DNA of 19,253 bases, taken from NCBI GenBank assembly GCA_030017815.1, contig JASEGX010000015.1, forward strand, positions 1 through 19,253. Reading direction: 5' to 3'. The notes beneath the pieces are model-generated. The model was not told where the DNA came from and ran no database searches. It was given only the letters and a program-made list of their open reading frames with translations. Position numbers and translations under genes: made by a program. Source of the stretch: Thermodesulfobacteriota bacterium. GTDB taxonomy: Bacteria; Desulfobacterota; QYQD01. This document shows, one piece after another, positions 6,717 through 14,606 of this stretch (position 1 is its first letter; each line of letters opens with the position of its first letter).

Positions 6717-8918
6717 TTGCCCATCAGGTTTCTCTTAACCCCGATTATTTTATCCCTGTGCCTGCTCTATGTTACCGCCCTGCCGACAAATGCTATAGCC
6801 ATTGAAGGAAGCGCAAGCCCTGATAACCAGCCGTGGCTTATGTATGCCGACAAGGTGACCACGTTAGAAGACGGAAAGATAATTATAGCTGAAGGTAACG
6901 TTATCCTCAGCCGTGGCGATATGGAGATAAAAGCCGATTACATACGCTATCGCCGCGTGGATAGCCTGGCCTGGGCCAAGGGGCATCTGAATATCACCAT
7001 GGGAGAAGACATCCTCACCGGAGAAGAAGGCGAGATAAATCTGGAGAGACAAACCGGTACGGTTAAGCCCGGGGGATTGTTCCTAAAAAAAAATAATGTA
7101 CACCTGAAGGCGGCAGAGATAGTACGTGTAGCTGAGGATCAATATAGTCTTAAGGCGGCCGTCATTACTACCTGTGACGGAGAACATCCCGCCTGGAAGT
7201 TTTCCTGTAGCCACTTGGACGTAACCGTGGAGGGTTATGCAAAGGCTCGACATTCAACCTTCTGGGTCAAATCTCTGCCCGTCGTGTACAGCCCCTATCT
7301 TATATTACCGGCAAAGACGAAGAGACAGTCCGGCGTATTATTCCCGGAGTTTTCTTACGGTGAAAGGGATGGGCTAAGTTTCAATCTACCCCTTTATTGG
7401 GCCATCGACCCTTGTTCTGATGTCACATTTTACCAGCATTACCTGTCCAAACGGGGATGGATGGAAGGGGTTGAATATCGATATGCCGGCGATCAAAATT
7501 CTAAAGGCATCCTGCTGGCCAACTATCTCCACGACCGCCTGGAAGACGACGACTACGACAAAGACGGGGTCTTTCGCAGCAGCAGAAACCGTTGGTGGAT
7601 ACGGGGCAAGATAGATCAATACCTCCCGCTGGATATCATGACCATGCTGGATTTGGACCTGGTAAGCGATCGTGACTATCTCCATGAGTTTGATGATGGA
7701 CTCACCGGTTTTACCAAGACCAACCAGACGCTTCTCAATAATTTCGGCCGGAGCCTGGCGGATAAGACCGCTCTAATCCGGGAATCGACCGCCCAGGTAA
7801 ACAGGCGGTGGACCAATTTTTACTTAGCCGGACAATGTAGGTACTATGATAACCTTAACCGTGATGAGCGTGAGAATACCCTGCAAGTCCTGCCTTCGAT
7901 CAATTTCCTGGCAGCCAGGCAGATCGTACCGGCTACGCCGCTCTATTATGAAGGAAATGTCGACTATATCCACTACTGGCGCAAACAGGGCATCGGTTTG
8001 CATCGCCTGGATATCTATCCTAAGGTTTCCTGGCCGTTGAGGATCGGGTCTTATCTCGATTTTCAGGGTCTTTTTGGCGTCAGAGAGACGGTCTATGATG
8101 TGAAAAACTATGGCGATGACTCTTATGCCGCACAGATAAAAAAAGACCGGCCCACACGCACCCTCCACAACTTCCAGGCCGACCTTTCCACCGAAATAGG
8201 CCGGGTTTTCCATCTGTCCGGGGAATCAATAACCAAGATCAAACATACCATTAAACCATCAGTGGTTTATGGTTACCTGCCGGCCAAGAACCAGGACGAC
8301 TTACCCAATCTGGACGGCATCGATCGTATAAGCTCCCAAAACATCGTTACCTATTCGCTGACAAACTACCTGACTGCCAAGCAGGTCAGGGACGATGGCG
8401 GGTCGGTCTATAAAGATGTTTTCCGTCTTAAACTGAGTCAGAGTTACGACATTAGAGAGGAACGCCGGCTGCTGGCTGCCGGGGAAAGGCGGCGGGCATT
8501 TTCCAATGTGTTTTTGGAGGCTGAGCTTGCCCCCACAAATAGGATATATGCCCGGTATGATACGTCTTATGATACATACGACAGTACGTGTAAAAGTTAT
8601 AACGGATTATTGAGGCTTTCAGATAAGCGTGGGGACAGCCTTTCTGTTGATTATCGTTACACAAAAGACAGCCTGCATGAGCTCAACGTCGGCCTCTCCG
8701 TGCCCGTGACCCCGGCCGTTACCGTTACTTATGAAAACAGACGTTCTCTGGATTTAGACAAGAATCTGGAATCAAAGGCCGGTCTCAATTACCAGGCCCA
8801 GTGCTGGGGGGTCAGTGTCCAGTTTAGCAAGACACAAGAAGATCGCCGCTTCTTTGTCCTCTTTTCTCTTTATGGGGTGGGTGATTTTGGCCCGCTGGCA
8901 TTCTCAGGGGCTCGCTAG
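6717..8918 (+). CDS. lptD: LPS-assembly outer-membrane protein LptD
   Basis: A 733-residue outer-membrane beta-barrel that, with LptE, inserts lipopolysaccharide into the outer leaflet. Residues 1-28 form a signal peptide (MPIRFLLTPIILSLCLLYVT then an Ala-rich cleavage region). Residues about 40-130 are an OstA/LptA-like beta-jellyroll (GKIIIAEGNVILSRGDMEIKAD). The remainder is the LptD barrel, with the family-typical ITTCDGEHPAWKFSC and FWVKSLPVVYSPYLILPAK. Cys residues at both ends of the protein could form the maturation disulphides. The start is TTG at 6717: a stop lies two codons upstream in frame, no in-frame ATG or GTG precedes the signal peptide, and GAGAGG (6701-6706) is correctly spaced. 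An ATG at 6710 is in another frame. Its presence argues for a diderm, LPS-bearing cell. Confidence 0.95.
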   Translation: MPIRFLLTPIILSLCLLYVTALPTNAIAIEGSASPDNQPWLMYADKVTTLEDGKIIIAEGNVILSRGDMEIKADYIRYRRVDSLAWAKGHLNITMGEDILTGEEGEINLERQTGTVKPGGLFLKKNNVHLKAAEIVRVAEDQYSLKAAVITTCDGEHPAWKFSCSHLDVTVEGYAKARHSTFWVKSLPVVYSPYLILPAKTKRQSGVLFPEFSYGERDGLSFNLPLYWAIDPCSDVTFYQHYLSKRGWMEGVEYRYAGDQNSKGILLANYLHDRLEDDDYDKDGVFRSSRNRWWIRGKIDQYLPLDIMTMLDLDLVSDRDYLHEFDDGLTGFTKTNQTLLNNFGRSLADKTALIRESTAQVNRRWTNFYLAGQCRYYDNLNRDERENTLQVLPSINFLAARQIVPATPLYYEGNVDYIHYWRKQGIGLHRLDIYPKVSWPLRIGSYLDFQGLFGVRETVYDVKNYGDDSYAAQIKKDRPTRTLHNFQADLSTEIGRVFHLSGESITKIKHTIKPSVVYGYLPAKNQDDLPNLDGIDRISSQNIVTYSLTNYLTAKQVRDDGGSVYKDVFRLKLSQSYDIREERRLLAAGERRRAFSNVFLEAELAPTNRIYARYDTSYDTYDSTCKSYNGLLRLSDKRGDSLSVDYRYTKDSLHELNVGLSVPVTPAVTVTYENRRSLDLDKNLESKAGLNYQAQCWGVSVQFSKTQEDRRFFVLFSLYGVGDFGPLAFSGAR

Positions 8919-8922
8919 GTAT

Positions 8923-9096
8923 CCGTTCACCGTTGTCCGTAAGAAATCGCAAGAGTCGAGTCTATGCGACCTGAAAAGCATTTTTTCGGTGAACAGGCGA
9001 TGGTGATCGTATTTTCCGTTAACCGTTATCTTGTCCCTCAAAAACGTGAAAACCGTCTTTTTCGGGAGCGGTGAACGGTCAACGGTCAACGGTTAC
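8923..9096. repeat. Heptad inverted repeat between converging lptD and dnaB
   Basis: The left arm has CCGTTCA/CCGTTGT units at 8923-8936. A middle block has CCGTTAA/CCGTTAT at 9016-9029. The right arm has four CGGTGAA/CGGTCAA/CGGTTAC units at 9069-9096. Arms are complementary, so the gap could form a cruciform or an RNA hairpin on either strand, possibly serving both converging genes as a terminator-like element (inference; no U-run). The right arm runs into dnaB and contains its stop codon. Confidence 0.7.
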
Positions 9097-10458
9097 CGTT
9101 TGTACAACGAGGTCAGTAGGGGCCTGATCCTTAAAGCATGAATATTGTTCTAGGAAGGTCAGCTTGACCAGCCCGGTAGGGCCATTGCGCTGCTTACCGA
9201 TAATAACTTCTGCGGTCATATCATCGCTATTCTTGTTATAGACCTTGTCCCGGTAAATGAACATGATGACATCAGCGTCCTGCTCGATGGCGCCGGACTC
9301 CCTCAGGTCTGACAGTTGAGGCCGCTTGTTCGGCCTGTCTTCCACCCGCCTGTTGAGCTGGGAAAGGGCCACTACGGGCACATGGAGTTCTTTGGCCATG
9401 GCTTTTAGTGAGCGGGAGATCTCAGATATTTCTTGTTCACGGCGTTCAACAGGCCCTCTACTACGCATCAGTTGCAGGTAGTCGATTATAACCAATCCCA
9501 ACCCATGCTCCGATTTCAGCCTCCTGGCCTTAGCGCGCATTTCCAGTATGGAAATCGCCGGGGTATCATCAATGAAGATAGGTGCGGTCGAAAGGTGACT
9601 GGCTGCCTGCGTCAACTTCTGCCAATCTTTTTCAGTCAAAAATCCGGTTCGCACATTCCCGGCATCCACCTTGGCCTCGGCACAGAGCATGCGCATTGCC
9701 AACTGTTCATTAGACATCTCCAGGGAAAAGATGGCCACCGGGATGTTTGCCTTGATGGCGGCATGTTGCGCAATATTCAGGGCGAGGGAGGTCTTGCCCA
9801 TACTGGGACGGCCGGCGATAATTATAAGCTCCGAAGGTTGAAACCCGGCCGTGAGCTTATTTATATGATCAAATCCGGTGGGGACACCGGTTATAAGCTC
9901 CTTGCGCTCATAAAGCTGCTCGATTTTTTTAAAGCTGTCTTTTATAATCTGTTTTATTGGATAAAAAGATTGCTTGACCTTGGCCTGCGAAATTTCAAAG
10001 ATGGCCTGCTCGGCCTCATCGAGGATATTATCCACATCGTCGTGCTTTTCATAGCAGCGGTAGCTGATCTCTGAGGTTTTCTGGATCAGGGTGCGTAAGA
10101 TGAAATTTTCCCTTATGATCTTTGCATAATGGACGATGTTTGCTGCGGTGGGTACGGCATCAGCTAACGTGGCTAAGTAGGACATACCCCCCACGTCTTC
10201 CAGCTCGTTTCGGTTGCGCAGGAAGTCGGATACGGTGATGATGTCCTGGGGCTCATTTTTTTCATAGAGACCCAGCATAGCGGCAAATATCTTGCGGTGC
10301 GCCTCCCGGTAAAACTCTTCTCCCAAGATTACTTCCAAGACCCGGAAGAGCGCCCCGTTTTCGATTAAGATGCCGCCCAATACCCACTGCTCAGCCTCGA
10401 TGTTCTGCGGCGGGACCCTGACTGGAGGGGTTATGGTTTCGCTTGTCTTTCTAGCCAT
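9079..10458 (-). CDS. dnaB: Replicative DNA helicase DnaB
   Basis: A 459-residue hexameric helicase that unwinds DNA at the replication fork and loads primase. The N-terminal primase-interacting domain (PPQNIEAEQWVLGGILIENG) and the RecA-like motor are complete: Walker A GRPSMGKTS with Lys222, Walker B VIIDYLQLM, SQLNRRVEDRPNKRPQLSDLRESG and GAIEQDADVIMFIYRD. No intein interrupts these usual insertion sites. Start ATG (10456-10458) reads MARKTSETI. The five C-terminal residues VTVDR and the stop codon are encoded by the heptad repeat at 9069-9096, so the C-terminus appears remodelled by the repeat. It is last in the rpsF-rpsR-DUF2232-rplI-dnaB order, 240 bases after rplI. Confidence 0.97.
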   Translation of the reverse strand: MARKTSETITPPVRVPPQNIEAEQWVLGGILIENGALFRVLEVILGEEFYREAHRKIFAAMLGLYEKNEPQDIITVSDFLRNRNELEDVGGMSYLATLADAVPTAANIVHYAKIIRENFILRTLIQKTSEISYRCYEKHDDVDNILDEAEQAIFEISQAKVKQSFYPIKQIIKDSFKKIEQLYERKELITGVPTGFDHINKLTAGFQPSELIIIAGRPSMGKTSLALNIAQHAAIKANIPVAIFSLEMSNEQLAMRMLCAEAKVDAGNVRTGFLTEKDWQKLTQAASHLSTAPIFIDDTPAISILEMRAKARRLKSEHGLGLVIIDYLQLMRSRGPVERREQEISEISRSLKAMAKELHVPVVALSQLNRRVEDRPNKRPQLSDLRESGAIEQDADVIMFIYRDKVYNKNSDDMTAEVIIGKQRNGPTGLVKLTFLEQYSCFKDQAPTDLVVQTVTVDR

Positions 10459-10698
10459 AAACTGCCCGTAATGCCCTTGACTCTACCCTTTTTCCCATAG
10501 GATTTCTTTACTTTTATGGAAACCGTTGTTCCTGAGCGAAACTTGTTGAAGCAGTCCGCCTTAGGCGGATCGAGGACGAGCAGGTAGGGGAAAATACGCC
10601 CCTTAGAGGCGGGAAGGGGGAAGTGTTCCCCACTTGCGCGTCCCGAAAGGGTCACTGCACAAGTCGTGAAGCGAAGGCATGACGGTTCCCATCTCTGC
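10459..10698. repeat. rplI-dnaB gap with several small palindromes
   Basis: No credible gene lies here; a 74-codon frame in this gap has no family likeness. Palindromes seen are TCCGCC-TTA-GGCGGA at 10555-10569 and AAGTG-TTCCC-CACTT near 10620-10635. The stretch CCTGAGCGAAACTTGTTGAAG (10531 onwards) resembles the CTGAGC...TCGAAGG-type dispersed repeat seen in many bacterial genomes (from memory). No terminator with a T-run on the minus strand and no strong dnaB promoter were recognised. Confidence 0.45.
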
Positions 10699-11145
10699 TC
10701 ATTCGTTCTTGGCGATCTGTACCCTGGCGATAGCCGTAATTCCAGGATATAGCTTTATAGATACGGAAAACTCTCCCAGACTCTTTATGGGTTCGGCCAG
10801 CTGTATCTTTTTACGATCTATGTTAATACCCTGCGCTGCGAGACAATCGGCTATATCGGATGTAGTTACCGAGCCATAGAGTTTGTCATTTTTACCTACT
10901 TTGTGTTTAATGGTACATAGGCTGGACTCTATTTTTTTTGATAGTTCAACGGCCTTAGCCTTTTCCCTCTCCAGTCTGGCTCGTATCTCGGCCTTCTTTT
11001 TTTCCCAGAGGGCTATATTCTTGGGTGTGGCTTCTAATGCCTTGCCTTGAGGCAAAAGAAAGTTCCGGGCATAGCCATCGGCAGCCTTTATTATTTGCCC
11101 TTCTTTGCCCAGGGCCTGTATATCTTCTATTAGTATGACCTGCAT
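10699..11145 (-). CDS. rplI: 50S ribosomal protein L9
   Basis: A 148-residue ribosomal protein that binds 23S rRNA near the L1 stalk base. The N-terminal domain MQVILIEDIQALGKEGQII...GYARNFLLPQGKAL is diagnostic, followed by the long connecting helix (EKKKAEIRARLEREKAKAVEL) and the C-terminal domain (KLYGSVTTSDIADCL...). I chose the ATG at 11143-11145 because the family begins MQVIL and because AAAGGGGG stands seven bases upstream; a longer in-frame extension to 11184 is not supported. Third ribosomal gene of the minus-strand operon. Confidence 0.97.
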   Translation of the reverse strand: MQVILIEDIQALGKEGQIIKAADGYARNFLLPQGKALEATPKNIALWEKKKAEIRARLEREKAKAVELSKKIESSLCTIKHKVGKNDKLYGSVTTSDIADCLAAQGINIDRKKIQLAEPIKSLGEFSVSIKLYPGITAIARVQIAKNE

Positions 11146-11172
11146 AAGATAACCCCCTTTACCACTTTGTTT

Positions 11173-11307
11173 AGCTGTCAGCATTCAGCCATCAACTTTC
11201 AGCTTTTACTTCTGACCGTTGACTACCTTATTCCCCTTTGCGAAAGGAGGAACTCGAACTCCTCAAAAAACCAAGACAAACAACACGTTAAGCTGACTGT
11301 TGAATGC
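11173..11307. repeat. Inverted heptad repeat of the AGCNNTC type between rplI and the DUF2232 gene
   Basis: Starting at 11173, seven consecutive seven-base units can be read, the first ones AGCTGTC and AGCATTC. On the far side, 11287-11307 carries the complementary heptads (GTTAAGC, TGACTGT, TGAATGC). This is the same architecture as the 4459-4549 and 8923-9096 elements with a different base motif. It sits in the 209-base gap inside the ribosomal operon, upstream of the rplI ribosome-binding site. Confidence 0.6.
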
Positions 11308-11316
11308 CGCTTAATT

Positions 11317-11350
11317 CTTTCTCTGCGGTCTCTGCGTACTCAGCGGTGAA
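11317..11350. repeat. CTCTGCG-type dispersed repeat
   Basis: The stretch TCTCTGCGGTCTCTGCG followed by TACTCAGCGGTGAAAA is a recognisable interspersed element (CTCTGCG...GCGGTGAAAA) and ends a few bases before the DUF2232 stop codon. A related copy, paired with an inverted partner, occurs at 16085-16208. Confidence 0.6.
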
Positions 11351-11354
11351 AAAT

Positions 11355-12307
11355 CTAATCCTCGACTCTCTTCAGCTTCCGGAAGTCCGCCCATATGTCA
11401 AAAAGCCCCACCAGCGCTACAATTATTATCATGTAGGTCTGAATCCAGATTAAGCTGTATAATAATATCCTTTTAAAGCGGGAAAATCCATATTTTTTGA
11501 GATAAAAACTTATTATAGCCAAGCCCTGGAAAAGATAGGCCATAGCAAAAAAATCAGAAGATTTATACCCACAGTCTGTGGACCAAGGTAGGGTAGGAGG
11601 GCCAACCCAGCGCCCAGGATGACCAACCAGACGAGAACTTCCGGAAGGCTCCATCGCGACAAGTCGCCAAATTGAAAGTTCACCAGACCATAGCGATCCA
11701 GGATGCGGTTACCGATCCAGACATTCATCCATACTAATACTAATAAAGAGGCTGCGGAAAAACCCGGCCAAAACCTGGCCACCAGCATTCTAATATCCTG
11801 TAAGGCATCTCTCATAGCTCCCACTGTGGTCTCGGGAAGGTTTAACTGCTCATAAAAACGAAGGGAGGATTCCATGCTATGGTTAATTTCAGAAACCACG
11901 GCCTGATAAGGACTATGTCCGGTCTTAATGCCCCATAAGATCAGGTATGCGGATAGCAATAGAAGCAAGAGGCCGGTAGCATAACCTACCGTTTTAGTGA
12001 TGGAAAAACCCCTCTTGAGGAAGCTAAAGAGGACTGGCCCCAATATAAGAATTTCTACAAAAAAGTACTCAGAGCCACTTCCAAACAAGGGCCACAAAAA
12101 GATGGAGAAGATAAGAGCGATACCCAGGACTGCCAAGCCATAGCCCCACCCTAGCTTGACCAGATAAAAAAGGGTAGCTATGGGCGTAAAAATACCCATG
12201 ATACTACCTAAAATTGGTATGGTCCCCGGGGATAAGCAAAAGAAAGAAACCACCATTGCCCCCCGGAGGATATCTTTCCAGGGGATTCCGCCAGTTCTCT
12301 CTTCCAA
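11355..12307 (-). CDS. DUF2232-type integral membrane protein, interrupted by a -1 frameshift
   Basis: A polytopic membrane protein of unknown function that in deltaproteobacteria usually lies between rpsR and rplI. The first frame (12307 to about 11553) carries most of the protein: start MEERTGGIPWKDILRGAM, several hydrophobic helices, then LPYLGPQTVGINLLIF. It then falls out of frame and stops after 264 residues at 11513. The -1 frame continues with FAMAYLFQGLAIISFYLKK and ends VALVGLFDIWADFRKLKRVED at 11355, the expected C-terminus of the family. Joined, the product is 317 residues, a normal length. The shift point is the seven-A run at 11547-11553 (T run on the coding strand), where one more base would restore the frame. 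The TTG start has AGGA upstream and lies 11 bases after rpsR. Real mutation, base-call error and programmed frameshift are all possible. Confidence 0.82.
11545..11555 (-). other. Candidate slippery heptamer T-TTT-TTG in the DUF2232 gene
   Basis: In the reading frame the coding strand runs ATT TTT TTG CTA. This gives T_TTT_TTG, which fits the X_XXY_YYZ rule for -1 ribosomal slippage and moves ribosomes into exactly the frame that holds the conserved C-terminus. Homopolymer runs are equally typical of single-base read errors and of polymerase slippage, so function is not established. Confidence 0.4.
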
Positions 12308-12318
12308 GCCACGTATTC

Positions 12319-12567
12319 CTACTTAGTGATAGTAATCGTGTATGGTAACAGGGCAATATTACGGGCGCGCTTAATGGCCAGGGTAAGTCGGCGCTGGTGT
12401 ACGGCGCAATTACCAGAGATACGCTTCGGTAAAATTTTGCCTCTTTCGGTAATAAAGAATCTAAGGGTGCGGGAATCTTTATAATCGATCTTCAAGTTCC
12501 GGTCGGCGCAGAAACGACATATCTTACGACGGATAAATGTTCTCTTTCTTGGATTATAATTAGCCAT
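12319..12567 (-). CDS. rpsR: 30S ribosomal protein S18
   Basis: An 82-residue small-subunit protein that pairs with S6 on the platform. The sequence RRKICRFCADR...IDYKDSRTLRFFITERGKILPKRISG...HQRRLTLAIKRARNIALLPYT is unmistakable. ATG 12565-12567 is preceded by AAGGAGG. It lies 39 bases after rpsF and 11 before the DUF2232 gene. Confidence 0.98.
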   Translation of the reverse strand: MANYNPRKRTFIRRKICRFCADRNLKIDYKDSRTLRFFITERGKILPKRISGNCAVHQRRLTLAIKRARNIALLPYTITITK

Positions 12568-12606
12568 GATGCCTCCTTGTCAATGCCATTCTCTTACCCT
12601 ACGGGA

Positions 12607-12999
12607 TTACTTAGCTGCTTCCGCAGGGGGGTTATCCACCGAAGCCGGTTCTTCTTTCGCTTTTTCTTCTTCGGCTTCTACCTGGAGCGACTCCGCATGG
12701 AGGGCATCTTCTATTTTGACCGTTAGGTACTTTATCACCCGGTCGTCGATCTTAAGATTTCTTTCCAGTTCTTTAACCAAATCCGGGGTGCCGGCGTAGT
12801 CAGTGAAGAAATAAAAGCCTTGATTATGCTTCTTGACCGCATAGGCCAAGCGCTTTACACCCCACTCATCAAACTTAACGATCTGGCCGCCACCCTGCAC
12901 CATGATATCTCTCATCTTGTCGGCCAGATTTTTGAGATCATCAGGGGACAGATTTGGCTTGGCAATAAAAATAGTTTCGTATCTCCTTGGGACTCCCAT
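12607..12999 (-). CDS. rpsF: 30S ribosomal protein S6
   Basis: A 130-residue small-subunit platform protein, first gene of the minus-strand ribosomal operon. Family features are RRYETIFIAKPNLSPDD, the WGVKRLAYAVKKHNQGFYFFTDYAGTP core and RNLKIDDRVIKYLTVK. The tail after residue about 105 is Glu/Ala-rich (AEEEKAKEEPASVDNPPAEAAK), as in many S6 proteins. ATG 12997-12999 has a perfect AAGGAGG seven bases upstream, and a sigma70-like promoter lies about 65-95 bases upstream. Confidence 0.97.
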   Translation of the reverse strand: MGVPRRYETIFIAKPNLSPDDLKNLADKMRDIMVQGGGQIVKFDEWGVKRLAYAVKKHNQGFYFFTDYAGTPDLVKELERNLKIDDRVIKYLTVKIEDALHAESLQVEAEEEKAKEEPASVDNPPAEAAK

Positions 13000-13000
13000 T

Positions 13001-13058
13001 ATAGAACCTCCTTATGGACTTTTGGCCACCGCCTTAATGCAGGGGCAAGGAGTAATGT
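13001..13058 (-). promoter_or_regulatory. rpsF leader able to mask its own ribosome-binding site
   Basis: The leader carries CTCCTT (plus-strand AAGGAG, 13047-13052), which is complementary to AAGGAG of the rpsF ribosome-binding site (plus-strand 13008-13013), separated by about 33 bases. Pairing would hide the site. S6 with S18 is known to repress its own operon through the leader RNA in several bacteria; I do not see the reported CCG-bulge motif clearly, so the link to that mechanism is inference. Confidence 0.35.
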
Positions 13059-13064
13059 ATGCCT

Positions 13065-13093
13065 GTAATAACCATGTAAGCCAGCCTTGTCAA
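13065..13093 (-). promoter_or_regulatory. Sigma70-type promoter of the rpsF operon
   Basis: On the minus strand TTGACA (13088-13093, perfect -35) is followed after 17 bases by TATTAC (13065-13070, four of six -10 positions). This would start transcription about 60 bases before the rpsF ATG. Spacing and -35 are ideal. Confidence 0.75.
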
Positions 13094-13184
13094 GGATTTT
13101 TTAGAAACAGGACTTCTCTTTCCATCTTGACCCCTATCTGTGATTATGTTAGGAAAACGGGAAAGATGAGGGAGGTGACCTACC

Positions 13185-14606
13185 ATGGCGCGAAAAAGGA
13201 CGGCAAAAGAGATAAAGCGGTTGCAGGAAGAACTGACCATTTCCGCCCGGTTGGTCTGGGATACGGTCGATGATGAGGACAAAAAGGCGGTATTCTCCTT
13301 TGCCAGAGAATACATGGCCTTTTTGGACGCCGCCAAGACGGAACGGGAGGCCGTAGAAACCATAGTAGAAAAGGTCTCCGGCCAGGGGTGTTTGCCGGTA
13401 GAGGCGGCCGGAAAAGGGACTAAGGTATATCGGATACATAAAGGCAAATGCGTGGCCCTTGCGGTTATTGGTCGACGTCCTCTCTCGGACGGATTGCGTA
13501 TCGTAACCTCGCACCTGGATGCCCCGCGCCTCGATCTAAAACAAAAACCACTCTATGAGGATGGAGACCTGGCTTTTCTGAAGACCCACTATTATGGGGG
13601 CATTAAAAAATACCAGTGGGTAACTCGCCCGCTATCCCTGCACGGCGTCATTATCAAGACGGATGGATCCAGTGTGAAGGTAGTGATCGGTGAAGAAGAG
13701 GGCGACCCCGTCTTCACCATAACCGACCTCTTGCCCCATTTGGCCCGGCGCACGCAATATGAGAAAAAACTACCCGAAATAATTGTCGGTGAGAAACTAA
13801 ACGTCCTGATCGGAGGCATTCCTTTTCCGGAGAAAGAGGCCAAGGAGCGTTTTAAATTACAGGTTTTGACTTACCTGAAAGAGAATCTGGACATCGTAGA
13901 AGAAGACTTCATCAGCGCAGAGCTGGAGGTGGTCCCGGCTGGCCGAGCCCGGGAGATAGGTTTGGATCGCAGCATGGTCGGCGCTTACGGGCAGGACGAT
14001 CGTTCCTCAGCCTATGCCAGCCTGGCGGCCATGTTGTCCATAAAAGACCCGGCCTATACCTGCATCGCCTTGTTCCTGGATAAGGAAGAAATTGGCAGTG
14101 ACGGTAGTACCGGGGCCAAGTCCAGGTTCCTGGAAAGCTTTGTCTTTGACCTGGCCAGGTTAACCAATCTTCCCATCGAGTCAGACACCATCGATGCCTG
14201 TTTAATGAGCTCCAGAGCCATATCAGCCGATGTTAATGCGGCCATAGATCCAGACTTTCCGGACGTCCATGAAAAGAGAAATGATGCCAAAATGGGTTAT
14301 GGCGTGTGTCTGACCAAGTACACAGGATCCGGAGGCAAATATGGGGCCAGTGATGCCAATGCCGAATATATGGGCTGGATCCGGAAGATTCTCAATGAAA
14401 ATAAGGTCGTTTGGCAGGCCGCCGAGCTAGGAAAGGTTGATGAGGGAGGCGGCGGTACCGTGGCTAAGTTCCTGGCTATTTATGGTATGGAGATTGTGGA
14501 TATGGGGGCGCCGCTCCTCTCCATGCACTCGCCTTTTGAGATTGCTCATAAGGGTGATCTCTATATGACTTACAAGGCCCTCCGGGCATTTTTGCAGGCC
14601 CCTTAA
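13185..14606 (+). CDS. M18-family metallo-aminopeptidase
   Basis: A 473-residue cytoplasmic zinc aminopeptidase (peptidase family M18, aspartyl aminopeptidase/aminopeptidase I type) that trims N-terminal residues from peptides. Metal and catalytic motifs are all present: SHLDAPRLD with His110, GAYGQDDRSSAYA with the bridging Asp, DKEEIGSDGSTG with Glu301-Glu302, and the C-terminal MHSPFEIAHKGD with His448. The KTHYYGGIKKYQW segment is typical of the larger M18 subgroup. ATG 13185 has GGGAGGTGACC upstream. It is transcribed divergently from rpsF, sharing a 185-base gap, and converges on radA with overlapping stops. Preferred substrate residue cannot be told. Confidence 0.93.
   Translation: MARKRTAKEIKRLQEELTISARLVWDTVDDEDKKAVFSFAREYMAFLDAAKTEREAVETIVEKVSGQGCLPVEAAGKGTKVYRIHKGKCVALAVIGRRPLSDGLRIVTSHLDAPRLDLKQKPLYEDGDLAFLKTHYYGGIKKYQWVTRPLSLHGVIIKTDGSSVKVVIGEEEGDPVFTITDLLPHLARRTQYEKKLPEIIVGEKLNVLIGGIPFPEKEAKERFKLQVLTYLKENLDIVEEDFISAELEVVPAGRAREIGLDRSMVGAYGQDDRSSAYASLAAMLSIKDPAYTCIALFLDKEEIGSDGSTGAKSRFLESFVFDLARLTNLPIESDTIDACLMSSRAISADVNAAIDPDFPDVHEKRNDAKMGYGVCLTKYTGSGGKYGASDANAEYMGWIRKILNENKVVWQAAELGKVDEGGGGTVAKFLAIYGMEIVDMGAPLLSMHSPFEIAHKGDLYMTYKALRAFLQAP

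Noticed and set aside
8904..9089. Minus-strand short frame between lptD and dnaB
   Set aside because: It is composed of the heptad repeat and has no start signal or family likeness.
9079..10458. Possible intein or mobile insertion in dnaB
   Set aside because: Walker A, Walker B and downstream motifs run uninterrupted at normal spacing.
10431..10655. Minus-strand 74-codon frame overlapping the dnaB start
   Set aside because: Composition is repeat-like, it overlaps dnaB and has no recognisable motif.
11246..11275. tRNA T-arm-like sequence on the minus strand (GAGGA, GTTCGAGT, TCCTC)
   Set aside because: No anticodon arm or matching acceptor strand is found upstream, so at best a chance match or a tiny remnant.
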